A stretch of DNA of 64,000 bases. Origin: an uncultured Lachnospiraceae bacterium (GTDB lineage: Bacteria > Bacillota > Clostridia > Lachnospirales > Lachnospiraceae). The translations under genes and the position numbers were made by a program. The stretch covers positions 40,460-104,459 of the forward strand of contig CAJKWK010000003.1 in assembly GCA_905203555.1 (NCBI GenBank), in the 5' to 3' direction. The first letter of the stretch is position 1. Each line of letters begins with the position of its first letter. Shown piece by piece: positions 7,046-16,487 of this stretch. Below the pieces are notes generated by a model. It was given only the letters and a program-made list of their open reading frames with translations. It ran no database searches and was not told the DNA's origin.

Positions 7046-9478
7046 TTACTTTTCTTGCATAAATTGTTCAAATTCTTCTTTTGACATAAGTACCTTACGT
7101 GGTTTTGTGCCTTCCTCCGGACCAACAACCCCTGCTTCTGCAAGCTGATCCATAATTCTGGCAGCTCTGTTAAATCCAATCTTAAACATCCGCTGAAGCA
7201 TTCCGATTGATGCCTTTTCCTTTTCAATGATCAATCTTCCCGCATCTGCAAAATAGAGATCACGATTATCAGATTCTTCCGATGAGGAAATCAACGTGGC
7301 GCCGGAATCCACTCCCAGATCTGCATTCATATGTTCCTCAAGTTCATCCGAATATGTTGCATCTCCATAATTCTGAATCAAATAATCCACTACTTTCTGC
7401 ACTTCCTGATCAGATACAAAAGAGCCTTGTACACGCACAGGTTTGGGATATCCTGTAGGATAAAAAAGCATATCTCCTTTTCCGAGTAACTTTTCAGCCC
7501 CATTCATATCAATGATCGTTCTGGAATCCACACCGGACGAAACAGCAAAAGCAACGCGGGATGGCATATTTGCCTTAATCAAACCTGTAATTACATTAAC
7601 CGATGGTCGCTGTGTGGCAAGAATCAAATGCAGTCCGGCCGCTCTTGCCAACTGTGCCAGTCTGCAAATCGCACCTTCCACATCCTTAGGAGCAACCATC
7701 ATCAAATCTGCCAGCTCATCCACTATAATAACAATCTGCGGCATCTTTTTCGGTGCATTTTCCTCGCCTTTCAGTTCCAGAACTTTCTCATTAAATCCCG
7801 TAAGATCACGTACATTATATTCTGCAAACAACTGATATCGTTTCATCATTTCTGCAACTGCCCAGTTTAAGGCTCCTGCTGCTTTTCTCGGATCTGTTAC
7901 AACCGGAATCAGCAAATGCGGAATTCCATTATATACGCTTAATTCCACCACTTTAGGATCCACCATGATGAGTTTTACATCTTCAGGATTTGATTTATAG
8001 AGAATACTCATAATCAGCGTGTTAATGCATACTGATTTTCCAGAACCGGTAGAACCTGCAACAAGTAAATGCGGCATCTTGGCAATATCCGCAACTACGA
8101 CCTTTCCTGCAATATCTTTTCCTACAGCAAATGTGATTTTTGATGAACTTTGTTGAAATTCTTTCGACTCTAATAAATCCCGAAGCATAACTGCTGAATT
8201 TTCACTATTGGGAACTTCAATTCCAACTGCCGCTTTTCCGGGAATCGGCGCTTCAATACGAAGATCTGTCACTGCAAGATTTAACTTAATGTCATCTGCC
8301 AGGCCAACAATCTTACTCACTTTTACTCCCTGTTCCGGCTGCAGCTCATATCGAGTAACAGATGGTCCGCAGCTCGCATTGGTCACATGCACTTTCACTC
8401 CGAAATTCTGCAGTGTCTGTTCCAGTTTCAATGCTGTTTCACGAAGGTGTCTGTCGGAATTGCCGCCACCCTTTTTCCCTCGTTTTAAAAGACTGATCGG
8501 TGGAACCCGATATTCTTTCGGTTGTATCCCTTCTTGCTTTTGGATCTCTCTTTCTACATCCTCCGGCCGTTGGATTGGCTCATCAGCCTTTTTATGCGAA
8601 CTTTTATCTGTAATTGATTCCTCCATCTGCAATGGTTCACTTCTCTGAATTACAAATTCAGGTTCTTCCTCCGGATCCTGTATTATCTCTTCATCAAATA
8701 AAGGCGGAAGGGGTTCCTCCTCGAGTATATTTAATTCCTGAACATCCGGTGACTTCCGCTTAGAATGTGCATCTCCCAATGTTGTGGCGAAAGATACTCC
8801 GGATATCTTTTTACTTTCATTTCGTTTCTCCGGTTGCTCTTTTTTTTCTTTTGTTTCCTTTTTTTCTCTTGCAGAACGCTCCACCGCAGATTGGCGGCGG
8901 GTTCTGGCATCATCATAGATTCGTTTACTCCTTTGTCCCAAAGGTTTTAATAAAGATTTTTCTGTGATTAAAATAATACAAATAATCATCAACAAAATCA
9001 ATACAATATAGGTTCCTGCAACTCCGATTGCAGGACAGAGAATTGTAATCATCACTCCACCAAGCAAGCCTCCGGCTTCTTTTCCGATACTTGCCTGCCG
9101 ATAGTATTCCATCAGTTCAGTTCCCGGATGATAAGAATTTACTACCAATTCCAAAATCGCCGTTGCAACAATAACGAATACAATTGCTGCCACTGCTTTT
9201 ATGTATGCATGCTTGTTTCCTTTATTTGAAATTAAAAATGCAGTAATACCAAAAATCAGCACCGGAATCAAATATGCCATCCATCCAAAAATACCAAACA
9301 TCAGAGCTGACAGGATATCTCCGATCAGCCCACCCAGTCCGAAATTACTGATTAACAGGAAAATACAGACCGCCAGCATTCCCAAAATGAGAATTTCACT
9401 TCGAAGTACTGTATTTTCCTGATTCTTTTTTGTTGTTCCCCTCGTGCTTTTTTTCTTCTTTGTCGACTTTGCAGCCAT
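7046..9478 (-). CDS. ftsK: FtsK/SpoIIIE-family DNA translocase
   Basis: An 810-residue membrane-anchored DNA pump. A basic N-terminus is followed by about four membrane segments (27-47, 54-82, 92-112, 141-171), a charged linker (190-330), and the alpha/beta motor. The Walker A motif GSTGSGKS is at 475-482 and the Walker B IVIIVDELADL at 582-592. A C-terminal gamma winged-helix domain (about 745-808) reads oriented DNA motifs. It moves chromosome ends through the closing division or sporulation septum. Which of FtsK or SpoIIIE it represents cannot be settled here. It has its own promoter and leads the fhs-folD run. Confidence 0.95.
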   Translation of the reverse strand: MAAKSTKKKKSTRGTTKKNQENTVLRSEILILGMLAVCIFLLISNFGLGGLIGDILSALMFGIFGWMAYLIPVLIFGITAFLISNKGNKHAYIKAVAAIVFVIVATAILELVVNSYHPGTELMEYYRQASIGKEAGGLLGGVMITILCPAIGVAGTYIVLILLMIICIILITEKSLLKPLGQRSKRIYDDARTRRQSAVERSAREKKETKEKKEQPEKRNESKKISGVSFATTLGDAHSKRKSPDVQELNILEEEPLPPLFDEEIIQDPEEEPEFVIQRSEPLQMEESITDKSSHKKADEPIQRPEDVEREIQKQEGIQPKEYRVPPISLLKRGKKGGGNSDRHLRETALKLEQTLQNFGVKVHVTNASCGPSVTRYELQPEQGVKVSKIVGLADDIKLNLAVTDLRIEAPIPGKAAVGIEVPNSENSAVMLRDLLESKEFQQSSSKITFAVGKDIAGKVVVADIAKMPHLLVAGSTGSGKSVCINTLIMSILYKSNPEDVKLIMVDPKVVELSVYNGIPHLLIPVVTDPRKAAGALNWAVAEMMKRYQLFAEYNVRDLTGFNEKVLELKGEENAPKKMPQIVIIVDELADLMMVAPKDVEGAICRLAQLARAAGLHLILATQRPSVNVITGLIKANMPSRVAFAVSSGVDSRTIIDMNGAEKLLGKGDMLFYPTGYPKPVRVQGSFVSDQEVQKVVDYLIQNYGDATYSDELEEHMNADLGVDSGATLISSSEESDNRDLYFADAGRLIIEKEKASIGMLQRMFKIGFNRAARIMDQLAEAGVVGPEEGTKPRKVLMSKEEFEQFMQEK

Positions 9479-9515
9479 TCATAGTTCCCCCTTGGCTTTT
9501 GAACATACTTATATT

Positions 9516-9544
9516 AGTATAGCATTTTTTCATAAGCCTGTCAT
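9516..9544 (-). promoter_or_regulatory. sigma-A promoter of ftsK
   Basis: Minus strand: ATGACA, 17-bp spacer, TATACT. The -35 box lies inside the last codons of the upstream protease gene. Confidence 0.5.
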
Positions 9545-10210
9545 TATTTTTCTTTCATCTATCATTTCACGCAGTTTTTTTATCGCCTGACTGATTCCTC
9601 CAACTTCATCGATCAGTCCTTCTCTCACTGCATCCTCGCCCTCAAGCATCGTCCCTACATCCTTCACCAGTTCGGTCGGATCCAGCATCAATTCTTCCAA
9701 ACGTTTCTGGCTGATTTTGGAATGTTCCGAAATAAAAGTTGTAATACGATCCTGTGTTTTCTCCATATTTCGATAACTTTGATATACCCCAATAAACATA
9801 CCATTTGAACGCACCGGATGCACAATCATAGTTCCACTCGGAACAATAAAAGAATAATCTGCAGACACCGCAAGCGGTCCTCCAATTGAATGACTTCCAC
9901 CCAATACAAGCGATACGGTAGGTTTACTCAACGAGGCTATCATTTCTGCAATTGCGAGCCCTGCTTCCACATCGCCGCCTAACGTATTGAGCAAAATCAG
10001 CACACCGTCAATTTCCTCACTATCCTCAACTTCCGCTAATTTAGGAAGAAGATGCTCATATTTGGTTGCTTTTGTATTGCCCGACACAGCTTCATGTCCT
10101 TCGATTTCACCAATGATCGTCAACAGCTGGATGTGATGTCCCTTCCCATTTTCCAACTGCAATGTTCCTGTTTCTTTGATTTCATTATTTTTTGTTTCGC
10201 TCATAAACAT
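9530..10210 (-). CDS. tepA: ClpP-like serine protease, TepA/YmfB type
   Basis: A 226-residue protein of the ClpP/crotonase fold. The motif GGSHSIGG (104-111) holds the likely nucleophile Ser108, and HPVRSNG holds the likely His131. The oxyanion region LGGDVEAG is near 77. B. subtilis TepA, a homologue, degrades spore small acid-soluble proteins at germination and was earlier linked to protein secretion. It lies directly upstream of ftsK/spoIIIE, an arrangement also seen in B. subtilis. GGAGG is five bases before the first ATG; a second ATG two codons later is possible. Nothing indicates a signal peptide. Confidence 0.8.
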   Translation of the reverse strand: MFMSETKNNEIKETGTLQLENGKGHHIQLLTIIGEIEGHEAVSGNTKATKYEHLLPKLAEVEDSEEIDGVLILLNTLGGDVEAGLAIAEMIASLSKPTVSLVLGGSHSIGGPLAVSADYSFIVPSGTMIVHPVRSNGMFIGVYQSYRNMEKTQDRITTFISEHSKISQKRLEELMLDPTELVKDVGTMLEGEDAVREGLIDEVGGISQAIKKLREMIDERKIMTGL

Positions 10211-10278
10211 CCAAACCTCCGAAATAATAATTTCTTCTGTTTAGTATGTTCAGTCTGCTTGATTCCATACTTTTTTCT

Positions 10279-10321
10279 AAAAAAATGGCATGGACATAAA
10301 TTGTATACATCCATACCATCT
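10279..10321 (-). terminator. terminator after metY
   Basis: Minus-strand hairpin with ATGG/CCAT-rich arms of about 10 bp, then seven U residues, right after the metY stop at 10325. Confidence 0.8.
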
Positions 10322-10324
10322 TAT

Positions 10325-11599
10325 TTATTCTAATGCCTGCTCTACATCCGCAATTATATCGTTTACACTCTCGATTCCAACACTGAATCGAATCAAATCC
10401 GGCTGTACGCCCGCTTCCATCAATTCTTGATCATTCATCTGACGATGGGTATGACTGGCAGGATGAAGTACACAACTTCTCGCATCCGCAACATGTGTAA
10501 CGATTGCAACAAGTTTTAATTTATCCATCATCTCTACTGCAGCCTCTCTTCCGCCTTTCAAACCAAAAGTAATTACACCACAGGTTCCATTCGGCATATA
10601 TTTCTGTGCCAGGTCGTAATACTTATCTCCCGGAAGTGATGGGCAGGATACCCAAGCTACTTTCTCGTGATTTTTCAAGTATTCTGCAACTTTTAAAGCG
10701 TTCTCGCAATGACGAGGTACACGTAAATGCAGTGTTTCCAATCCGATATTCAAAAGAAAAGCATTCTGTGGTGACTGAATTGATCCAAGATCACGCATCA
10801 ACTGTGCCGTTGCTTTCGTAATATATGCACCTTTTCCAAATCTGTCAGTATACACAATTCCATGATAAGTCTCATCCGGAGTTGTAAGTCCCGGAAACTT
10901 ATCTGCATATGCATTCCAATCAAAATTACCACTATCTACAATTGCACCGCCAACGCATGCCGCATGGCCATCCATATATTTTGTTGTAGAATGAGTTACA
11001 ATATCAGCTCCCCACTCAAACGGTCTGCAATTGATTGGAGTTGCAAATGTATTGTCAACAATAAGCGGAACCCCATGTGCATGTGCTGCATTGGCAAACT
11101 TTTCAATATCCAGAACAACCAGCGCCGGGTTTGCAATTGTTTCTCCGAACACAGCTTTTGTATTCTCACGAAATGCTGCATTTAATTCTTCTTCTGTACA
11201 ATCCGGATCAACAAAAGTTGCCTCAACTCCCATCTTTCGGATTGTATGAGCATATAAATTATATGTACCACCATAGACAGCAGATGCACAAATAATATGA
11301 TCTCCCGCCTCAACAATGTTCATGATTGCATAAAAATTTGCAGCCTGACCGGATGATGTCAGCATTGCAGCAACACCGCCCTCCAGATCACAGATTTTCG
11401 CTGCTACAGCATCATTGGTCGGATTCTGTAATCTTGTATAAAAGTATCCGTTCTCTTCCAGATCAAACAACCGGCCCATCTGTTCACTGCTTGTATAACG
11501 GAATGTTGTACTCTGATAAATTGGTAAAACACGTGGTTCGCCGTTTCCCGGTTCATAGCCGGATTGGATACATTTTGTTTCAATATTAAAATTGCTCAT
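10325..11599 (-). CDS. metY: O-acetylhomoserine sulfhydrylase (Cys/Met metabolism PLP enzyme)
   Basis: A 424-residue PLP enzyme of the Cys/Met family, full length for MetY. The PLP lysine is Lys207 in THSTTKYMDGH, and the substrate and phosphate sites TSSGQAAN (81-88) and SVGIES near the C-terminus are intact. It makes homocysteine (or methionine with methanethiol) from O-acetylhomoserine and sulfide in the cytoplasm. It lies 31 bases downstream of yebC and may be read from the yebC promoter. Related gamma-synthases and lyases share the fold, but length and motifs fit MetY best. Confidence 0.9.
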   Translation of the reverse strand: MSNFNIETKCIQSGYEPGNGEPRVLPIYQSTTFRYTSSEQMGRLFDLEENGYFYTRLQNPTNDAVAAKICDLEGGVAAMLTSSGQAANFYAIMNIVEAGDHIICASAVYGGTYNLYAHTIRKMGVEATFVDPDCTEEELNAAFRENTKAVFGETIANPALVVLDIEKFANAAHAHGVPLIVDNTFATPINCRPFEWGADIVTHSTTKYMDGHAACVGGAIVDSGNFDWNAYADKFPGLTTPDETYHGIVYTDRFGKGAYITKATAQLMRDLGSIQSPQNAFLLNIGLETLHLRVPRHCENALKVAEYLKNHEKVAWVSCPSLPGDKYYDLAQKYMPNGTCGVITFGLKGGREAAVEMMDKLKLVAIVTHVADARSCVLHPASHTHRQMNDQELMEAGVQPDLIRFSVGIESVNDIIADVEQALE

Positions 11600-11630
11600 C
11601 TTCTGTCCTCTTTTCTGTCCTCAAGTCTGA

Positions 11631-12365
11631 TTATTCTTCGCTCCAGTTATGATATACATCCTGTACATCATCGTCTTCTTCCAAAAGATCCAGTGTCTTC
11701 TGGATGTTTTTAATATCTTCTTCTTTTGTTAATTCTACATAAGTCTGTGGAATCATAGTCACTTCAGCACTTGCCATAACAATCCCCTGCTCTTCCAGTT
11801 TCAAACGAACATCACTGAAATCAGCCGGTGCTGTTAAAATCTCAAAACTGTCTTCCTCTTCTGAAAAATCTTCTGCTCCTGCATCCAGAGCCAGCATCAT
11901 CAATTCATCTGCATCCAGATCACAGTCTTCTTTCGCTACAAGAATTTGACCTCTTTCATCAAACATAAAGGATACACATCCCGGAGTTCCGACATTTCCG
12001 CATCCTTTTGTAAAAGCATTTCTCACATTGGAAGCGGTACGGTTCTTATTGTCTGTCAGCGTATTTACAATAATCGCAGTACCATTCGGTCCATAGCCTT
12101 CATATGTAATATGCTCATAATTATCTGCTGAACCTTCTCCTGCAGCTTTCTTGATATTTCTGTCAATGGTATCGTTCGGCATGTTATTTGCCTTTGCTTT
12201 GGCAATTACATCTCGCAGCCGACTGTTATTTGCCGGATCCGGTCCACCGCCTTCTTTTACGGCAACCGCAAGCTCACGTCCGATTTTTGTAAAAATCTTC
12301 CCCTTTGCCGCATCATTTTTTTCTTTTTTATGCTTAATATTTGCAAACTTTGAATGTCCTGACAT
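11631..12365 (-). CDS. yebC: YebC/PmpR family regulator or translation factor
   Basis: A 244-residue YebC protein with the standard start MSGHSKFANIKHKK and the family signature YEGYGPNGTAIIV near 98. The family was annotated as transcriptional regulators; some members have been shown to help ribosomes through proline-rich stretches. The acidic C-terminal end is normal. It has its own promoter and precedes metY. Confidence 0.95.
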   Translation of the reverse strand: MSGHSKFANIKHKKEKNDAAKGKIFTKIGRELAVAVKEGGGPDPANNSRLRDVIAKAKANNMPNDTIDRNIKKAAGEGSADNYEHITYEGYGPNGTAIIVNTLTDNKNRTASNVRNAFTKGCGNVGTPGCVSFMFDERGQILVAKEDCDLDADELMMLALDAGAEDFSEEEDSFEILTAPADFSDVRLKLEEQGIVMASAEVTMIPQTYVELTKEEDIKNIQKTLDLLEEDDDVQDVYHNWSEE

Positions 12366-12400
12366 TTCCTGATTTCTCCTCTTCTCGTATTATCTCACTT

Positions 12401-12429
12401 ATTCTATCATTCTTTTTTCTATCTGTAAA
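12401..12429 (-). promoter_or_regulatory. sigma-A promoter of yebC
   Basis: Minus strand: TTTACA, 17-bp spacer, TAGAAT, about 30 bases upstream of the ribosome-binding site. Confidence 0.6.
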
Positions 12430-12437
12430 GTAGACGA

Positions 12438-12785
12438 TTATGTATTCAAATCCAAGCTGATTCGAATTGCATCACTTACTTTTCCCATCATTCGACTATC
12501 CACATGACATACATATTCTCTCAGACGTTTCTTATCAATTGTACGAATCTGCTCTAATAAAATCACCGAATCTTTTACAATCTGATATTTTTTTGTACTG
12601 AGCTCGATATGCGTCGGCAATTTTGCCTTATTCATTCTGGATGTAATTGCCGCACAGATTACAGTTGGACTATGCCGATTTCCTACATCATTCTGAATGA
12701 TCAGCACCGGTCGGATTCCACCCTGTTCAGATCCTACTACCGGACTTAAATCTGCATAATAAATATCCCCACGTTTGATTAACAC
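12438..12785 (-). CDS. mazF: MazF/EndoA-type mRNA endoribonuclease toxin
   Basis: A 115-residue PemK/MazF toxin. The start MLIKRGDIYYADL and EQGGIRPVLIIQND are characteristic, and the catalytic pair Arg25 and Thr48 known from B. subtilis MazF is present. It cuts single-stranded mRNA at short sequences. The start is GTG; an in-frame TGA three codons upstream rules out a longer protein. In B. subtilis the order is alr-ndoAI-ndoA, with the antitoxin between. Here only 137 bases separate alr and mazF, too few for a normal antitoxin of about 90 residues. An open frame of at least 45 codons covers the gap (see findings). Confidence 0.9.
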   Translation of the reverse strand: MLIKRGDIYYADLSPVVGSEQGGIRPVLIIQNDVGNRHSPTVICAAITSRMNKAKLPTHIELSTKKYQIVKDSVILLEQIRTIDKKRLREYVCHVDSRMMGKVSDAIRISLDLNT

Positions 12786-12922
12786 ATCTATTCACACTCC
12801 GCTTATTTTTATTCCCGAATATCGGACATTTTTTGTATCAGACTTTCTCTGTACATTAAACCTGTCTATAGTATTGCCCTGTTTATCAGAAGTATGCAAA
12901 GTGTTTTGGATTTTACTGTTTT

Positions 12923-14086
12923 CTAAAAACAGTCTTTTTGAATTGTAACTCTCCCATCCCGGGTATATACACGTGGAATTCGTTTACTTAAGCAGCAGAC
13001 AAATTCATAAGGAAACCGTCCGCTTAATTCACTCAATTCTTCCACAGAAATATGTTCCTCACCATCGTCACCCACTAAAATCACCTGATCCATGAACGCC
13101 GCTTTAGGGATATCCGTCACATCGACCATAAACTGATCCATACAAACTCTTCCAAGGATTCTTGCGCGTTTTCCTCGTATCAGAACATCTGCCTTATTTG
13201 AAAGAGAACGTGGATATCCATCCCCATATCCTACCGGGATTGTTGCTACACGCATTTTTTTAGGCGCTACGAACGTTCCGCCATAGCTAATCGATGTTCC
13301 CGCTTCTACTTCTTTTACAAAAGAAATGTGACTGATCAGTTCCAAAGCCGGTTTCAGATCAATTGCCTGCTGATTTACCTCATCAGACGGATACATTCCA
13401 TACAGAGAAATCCCCGCCCTTGCCAAATCATGTTTCAGATCCGGAAAATCAATAATTCCCGCACTATTATCACAGTCCAGATATGGAATCTCGATAGCCT
13501 TTTCTAACAACGCCCTCTGCATCCACACAAACTGTTCATGCTGCATTTTTGTATAGGTTTTATCCGTCTCGTCAGCCTTTGCAAAATGGGTAAACATTCC
13601 TTCCAGCACCACATGTTCCAGTTTTGAGATTCGCTCAATACATTCTACACTTTCTTCACTGACCGGAAATCCTATTCTTCCCATCCCCGTATCCAGTTTG
13701 ATATGAAGTATTGCATTACCGCCAAGTCTTTCTGCAGCTTCTGACATCCCTTTTGCCATCTCAAATGTATAAACAGCTGCCCGTATCTCATATCGTACCA
13801 TATCTTCATATTGATCCGGGAACACACATCCCAATACAAGAATTGGTTTTTGGATCCCCGCATCCCGGAGCACCATTGCCTCATCGAGACTTGCCGTTGC
13901 GTACCCCCAGACATACTCTGTGTCTTCAAACATCTGTGCAATTGGTATTGCACCATGGCCATATCCATCTGTCTTTACAACCGCAATCAGCTGTGTATCT
14001 CCCCCAAGACGCTTTTTCATTTGTTCCATATTATATGCAATCGCATCCAGATCAATTTTTGCATATACTCGATTATATTGTTTCAT
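12923..14086 (-). CDS. alr: alanine racemase
   Basis: A 387-residue enzyme with PLP Lys38 in VVKTDGYGHG and catalytic Tyr268 in SISYGG, both intact. It converts L- to D-alanine for peptidoglycan. The start overlaps the end of nnr by 14 bases with GGAGG upstream, so it is translationally coupled. The nnr-alr-mazF order matches the conserved Firmicute block. Confidence 0.96.
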   Translation of the reverse strand: MKQYNRVYAKIDLDAIAYNMEQMKKRLGGDTQLIAVVKTDGYGHGAIPIAQMFEDTEYVWGYATASLDEAMVLRDAGIQKPILVLGCVFPDQYEDMVRYEIRAAVYTFEMAKGMSEAAERLGGNAILHIKLDTGMGRIGFPVSEESVECIERISKLEHVVLEGMFTHFAKADETDKTYTKMQHEQFVWMQRALLEKAIEIPYLDCDNSAGIIDFPDLKHDLARAGISLYGMYPSDEVNQQAIDLKPALELISHISFVKEVEAGTSISYGGTFVAPKKMRVATIPVGYGDGYPRSLSNKADVLIRGKRARILGRVCMDQFMVDVTDIPKAAFMDQVILVGDDGEEHISVEELSELSGRFPYEFVCCLSKRIPRVYTRDGRVTIQKDCF

Positions 14087-15581
14087 ATTCTTCCTCCGCC
14101 TCTTTCAAACATAATGCAAGTCCGTCAATCAGATCTTCCGCCAGAATACTGTAACTTCCCAGTTGTTCTTTTGCCAGATCTCCCCCACAAGCATGCAGAT
14201 ATACTCCTAAAACCGCCGCCTCATAAGAATCCAGATGTCCTGCCAACAGCCCGGTAATAACACCGGCCAGAACATCTCCGGAACCTGCCTTTGCCATTCC
14301 TTGATTGCCTGCTGTATTAACATAAAATGACCGTTCACGTTCTGCCACAATAGTTCTGGAGTCTTTCAATGCACAAACCACCGGATACTGTTCCGTAAAA
14401 TCACGCAATTTATCCAGACGTTGTTCTTGCAATTCCGAAACCGTACACTTTATTAGTCCGGCCATTTCTTTCATATGCGGTGTCAAGACTACAGGCATAG
14501 ATGCCTTTTCAAGCATCTCACAACATTCTGAAAGCAGATTAATTCCATCTGCATCAATCACACATGGAACCCGGCAGAACTGCATCGTTGCTTTCAATAT
14601 TGCTCTGGAGCAATCACTTTGTCCAAGTCCACATCCAATACATACTACGTCCGCCCAGTTCAATAAAGACTCTAATTCGTTTTCCTCATAGTCGGTATAA
14701 CTTGAGATAATAGCCTCCGGCAGAAGTTGCTGCAAAATTTCCCGATTTGATTCCGGTGTATAAATCCGAACCAAACCCGCACCACTCCGATATGCCGCTT
14801 TCGCACTCAAAAAAGCTGCGCCTGCCATTCCTTCACTCCCAGTCAGCATCAAAACTTTTCCGTATGTCCCCTTATGAGAATTTGCCTTTCGCTCCGGCAA
14901 AAGACGCGGAATATCTTCCCGTTCCAATGTATAGCAGATTTCTCTCTGTTCCTTCATAAAAGAACAATCAATCCCTATATCTACAGGGATCACTTTTCCC
15001 GCATATTCTTTTCCCGGAAAAAGTACAGTCCCAAGTTTTTCACACTGAAAAGAAACTGTAAGGTCTGCACGAAATGCCTTTCCCAATACTTTTCCATCCT
15101 CTGCATGGATTCCGGAAGGAATATCAACCGCTATCTTCTTACCCTTCTTTTTATTTAACTGCTCCAATATTTTTCGATAATGTCCGGCGACTTCTCTGTT
15201 TAATCCAACACCAAAGATTGCATCTAATATAACAGTATATTCTTCCTCCGGCATTTCTGTTACAATGGGAATCTCCATATTCTTTACAATCTTTGCCTGA
15301 ATCCTGCATTCTTCACTCATAGAATTTGCATTTCCGGCAAAAAATACGGTTACTTTGTTGCCTTTTTTGCGAAGTAATCGTGCAATCGCAAAACCATCGC
15401 CGCCATTATTCCCGGAACCGCACACGATCAATACAGACGAACAATCCATCTGTTCTGACTCTAATACCTCTATTGTTTTACATGCGGCATGCTCCATCAG
15501 CACAATCGACGGGATGCCGATTTTCTCAATTGTATATACATCTGCCTTCTGCATCCAGACACCATCGGGTAAATATCTCAT
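14073..15581 (-). CDS. nnr: bifunctional NAD(P)HX epimerase/dehydratase
   Basis: The chosen ATG has AGGAGG six bases upstream; an upstream in-frame GTG overlaps that site and is unlikely. The 502-residue protein has an N-terminal epimerase (GNNGGDGFAIARLL near 58) and a C-terminal ADP-dependent dehydratase of the ribokinase-like fold. The latter ends in the motif AGSGDVLAG (about 436). It repairs damaged, hydrated NADH and NADPH. Downstream is alr (overlap); upstream is rex, with a hairpin between. Confidence 0.95.
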   Translation of the reverse strand: MRYLPDGVWMQKADVYTIEKIGIPSIVLMEHAACKTIEVLESEQMDCSSVLIVCGSGNNGGDGFAIARLLRKKGNKVTVFFAGNANSMSEECRIQAKIVKNMEIPIVTEMPEEEYTVILDAIFGVGLNREVAGHYRKILEQLNKKKGKKIAVDIPSGIHAEDGKVLGKAFRADLTVSFQCEKLGTVLFPGKEYAGKVIPVDIGIDCSFMKEQREICYTLEREDIPRLLPERKANSHKGTYGKVLMLTGSEGMAGAAFLSAKAAYRSGAGLVRIYTPESNREILQQLLPEAIISSYTDYEENELESLLNWADVVCIGCGLGQSDCSRAILKATMQFCRVPCVIDADGINLLSECCEMLEKASMPVVLTPHMKEMAGLIKCTVSELQEQRLDKLRDFTEQYPVVCALKDSRTIVAERERSFYVNTAGNQGMAKAGSGDVLAGVITGLLAGHLDSYEAAVLGVYLHACGGDLAKEQLGSYSILAEDLIDGLALCLKEAEEEYETI

Positions 15582-15606
15582 TCTACGCCTCCTGTTCACA
15601 AAATGG

Positions 15607-15643
15607 AAAACGTGTAAAAAGGAACTCTTCCCCTTTTACACGT
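15607..15643 (-). terminator. terminator after rex
   Basis: A hairpin with 12-bp arms (ACGTGTAAAAGG and its complement with one bulge) is followed on the minus strand by TTTCCATTTTG. The U-tract is interrupted, so some read-through into nnr is likely. Confidence 0.65.
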
Positions 15644-15651
15644 CTATGTAT

Positions 15652-16299
15652 TCACTGCTTTTCGTTTTCCTCTCCGTAGCGTGTAATATTATACGACAGT
15701 CGCATAAGACTGTCAGAAAGATGTACGCTTTCTACAATCTTATCTTCCGGAAGATTTAAATCCGTATGCGCAAAATTCCAAATTCCTTTGATACTGCTCT
15801 TTGCCAGCAAATCGGCCACTTCAATCGCTTTTACTTTTGGAAGTGTCAACGCTGCAATTTCGATATCGTTGTTTTTTAAAAATTCTTCCAACTCATCAAT
15901 CATTTGAATCTTGATGCCACGAATAGATGTTCCTTTTAAACTACGGTTTATATCAAATAATCCCTTTAAAACAAAACCACTTTTCTCAAAAGACTGATAT
16001 TTTGCAAGTGCCTGCCCCAGACTGCCGACACCGATAATGATCATATTATGGCTCCTGTCTAATCCCAGTATTTTGCCAATCTCTGCATGAAGATATTTAA
16101 CATTATACCCATATCCCTGCTGACCAAAACCGCCAAAATTATTCAGATCCTGACGAATCTGAGATGCGGTAACATTCATTTTTTTACTGAGTTCATTCGA
16201 TGAAATACGTTCTACTCCATTTTCCATCAAATCCCCCAAATATCTATAATACCGCGGCAAACGACTGATTACCGCTTTTGATATTGACTTTGCTTCCAC
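15652..16299 (-). CDS. rex: redox-sensing transcriptional repressor Rex
   Basis: A 215-residue Rex of normal length. It has an N-terminal winged helix (about 5-80) and a Rossmann domain with IIIGVGSLGQALA (88-100) that binds NADH and NAD+. It represses fermentation and NADH-oxidising genes when the NADH/NAD+ ratio is low. It stands divergent from the ABC-F gene, as in B. subtilis (ydiF and ydiH/rex are neighbours). The alcohol dehydrogenase at 1.8-3.0 kb is a plausible target. Confidence 0.96.
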   Translation of the reverse strand: MEAKSISKAVISRLPRYYRYLGDLMENGVERISSNELSKKMNVTASQIRQDLNNFGGFGQQGYGYNVKYLHAEIGKILGLDRSHNMIIIGVGSLGQALAKYQSFEKSGFVLKGLFDINRSLKGTSIRGIKIQMIDELEEFLKNNDIEIAALTLPKVKAIEVADLLAKSSIKGIWNFAHTDLNLPEDKIVESVHLSDSLMRLSYNITRYGEENEKQ

Positions 16300-16334
16300 A
16301 AATCATTCCTCCAAGTCCATGTTCACTGATATTT

Positions 16335-16363
16335 ATTATATAAAATAACAACAACAAAGTCAA
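16335..16363 (-). promoter_or_regulatory. sigma-A promoter of rex
   Basis: Minus strand: TTGACT, 17-bp spacer, perfect TATAAT. Confidence 0.75.
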
Positions 16364-16425
16364 ACTTTTGTCAATGTTTTGAGTACTTTTTCAAGTACAA
16401 TTTTTTCACTTTTTCTGATAGACTG

Positions 16426-16453
16426 TTGTTTTTTATGCTTTTTTCGTTATAAT
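16426..16453 (+). promoter_or_regulatory. promoter of the ABC-F gene
   Basis: TTGTTT, 16-bp spacer, TATAAT, 35 bases before the start codon. Confidence 0.6.
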
Positions 16454-16487
16454 TAGAAATGATGTTATTTTAAAATAGGAGGGTTTT

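Noticed and set aside
16320..16365. Rex autoregulatory site over the rex promoter
   Set aside because: TTGTTA is present as a half-site on the minus strand, but the second half does not match, so I do not list it.
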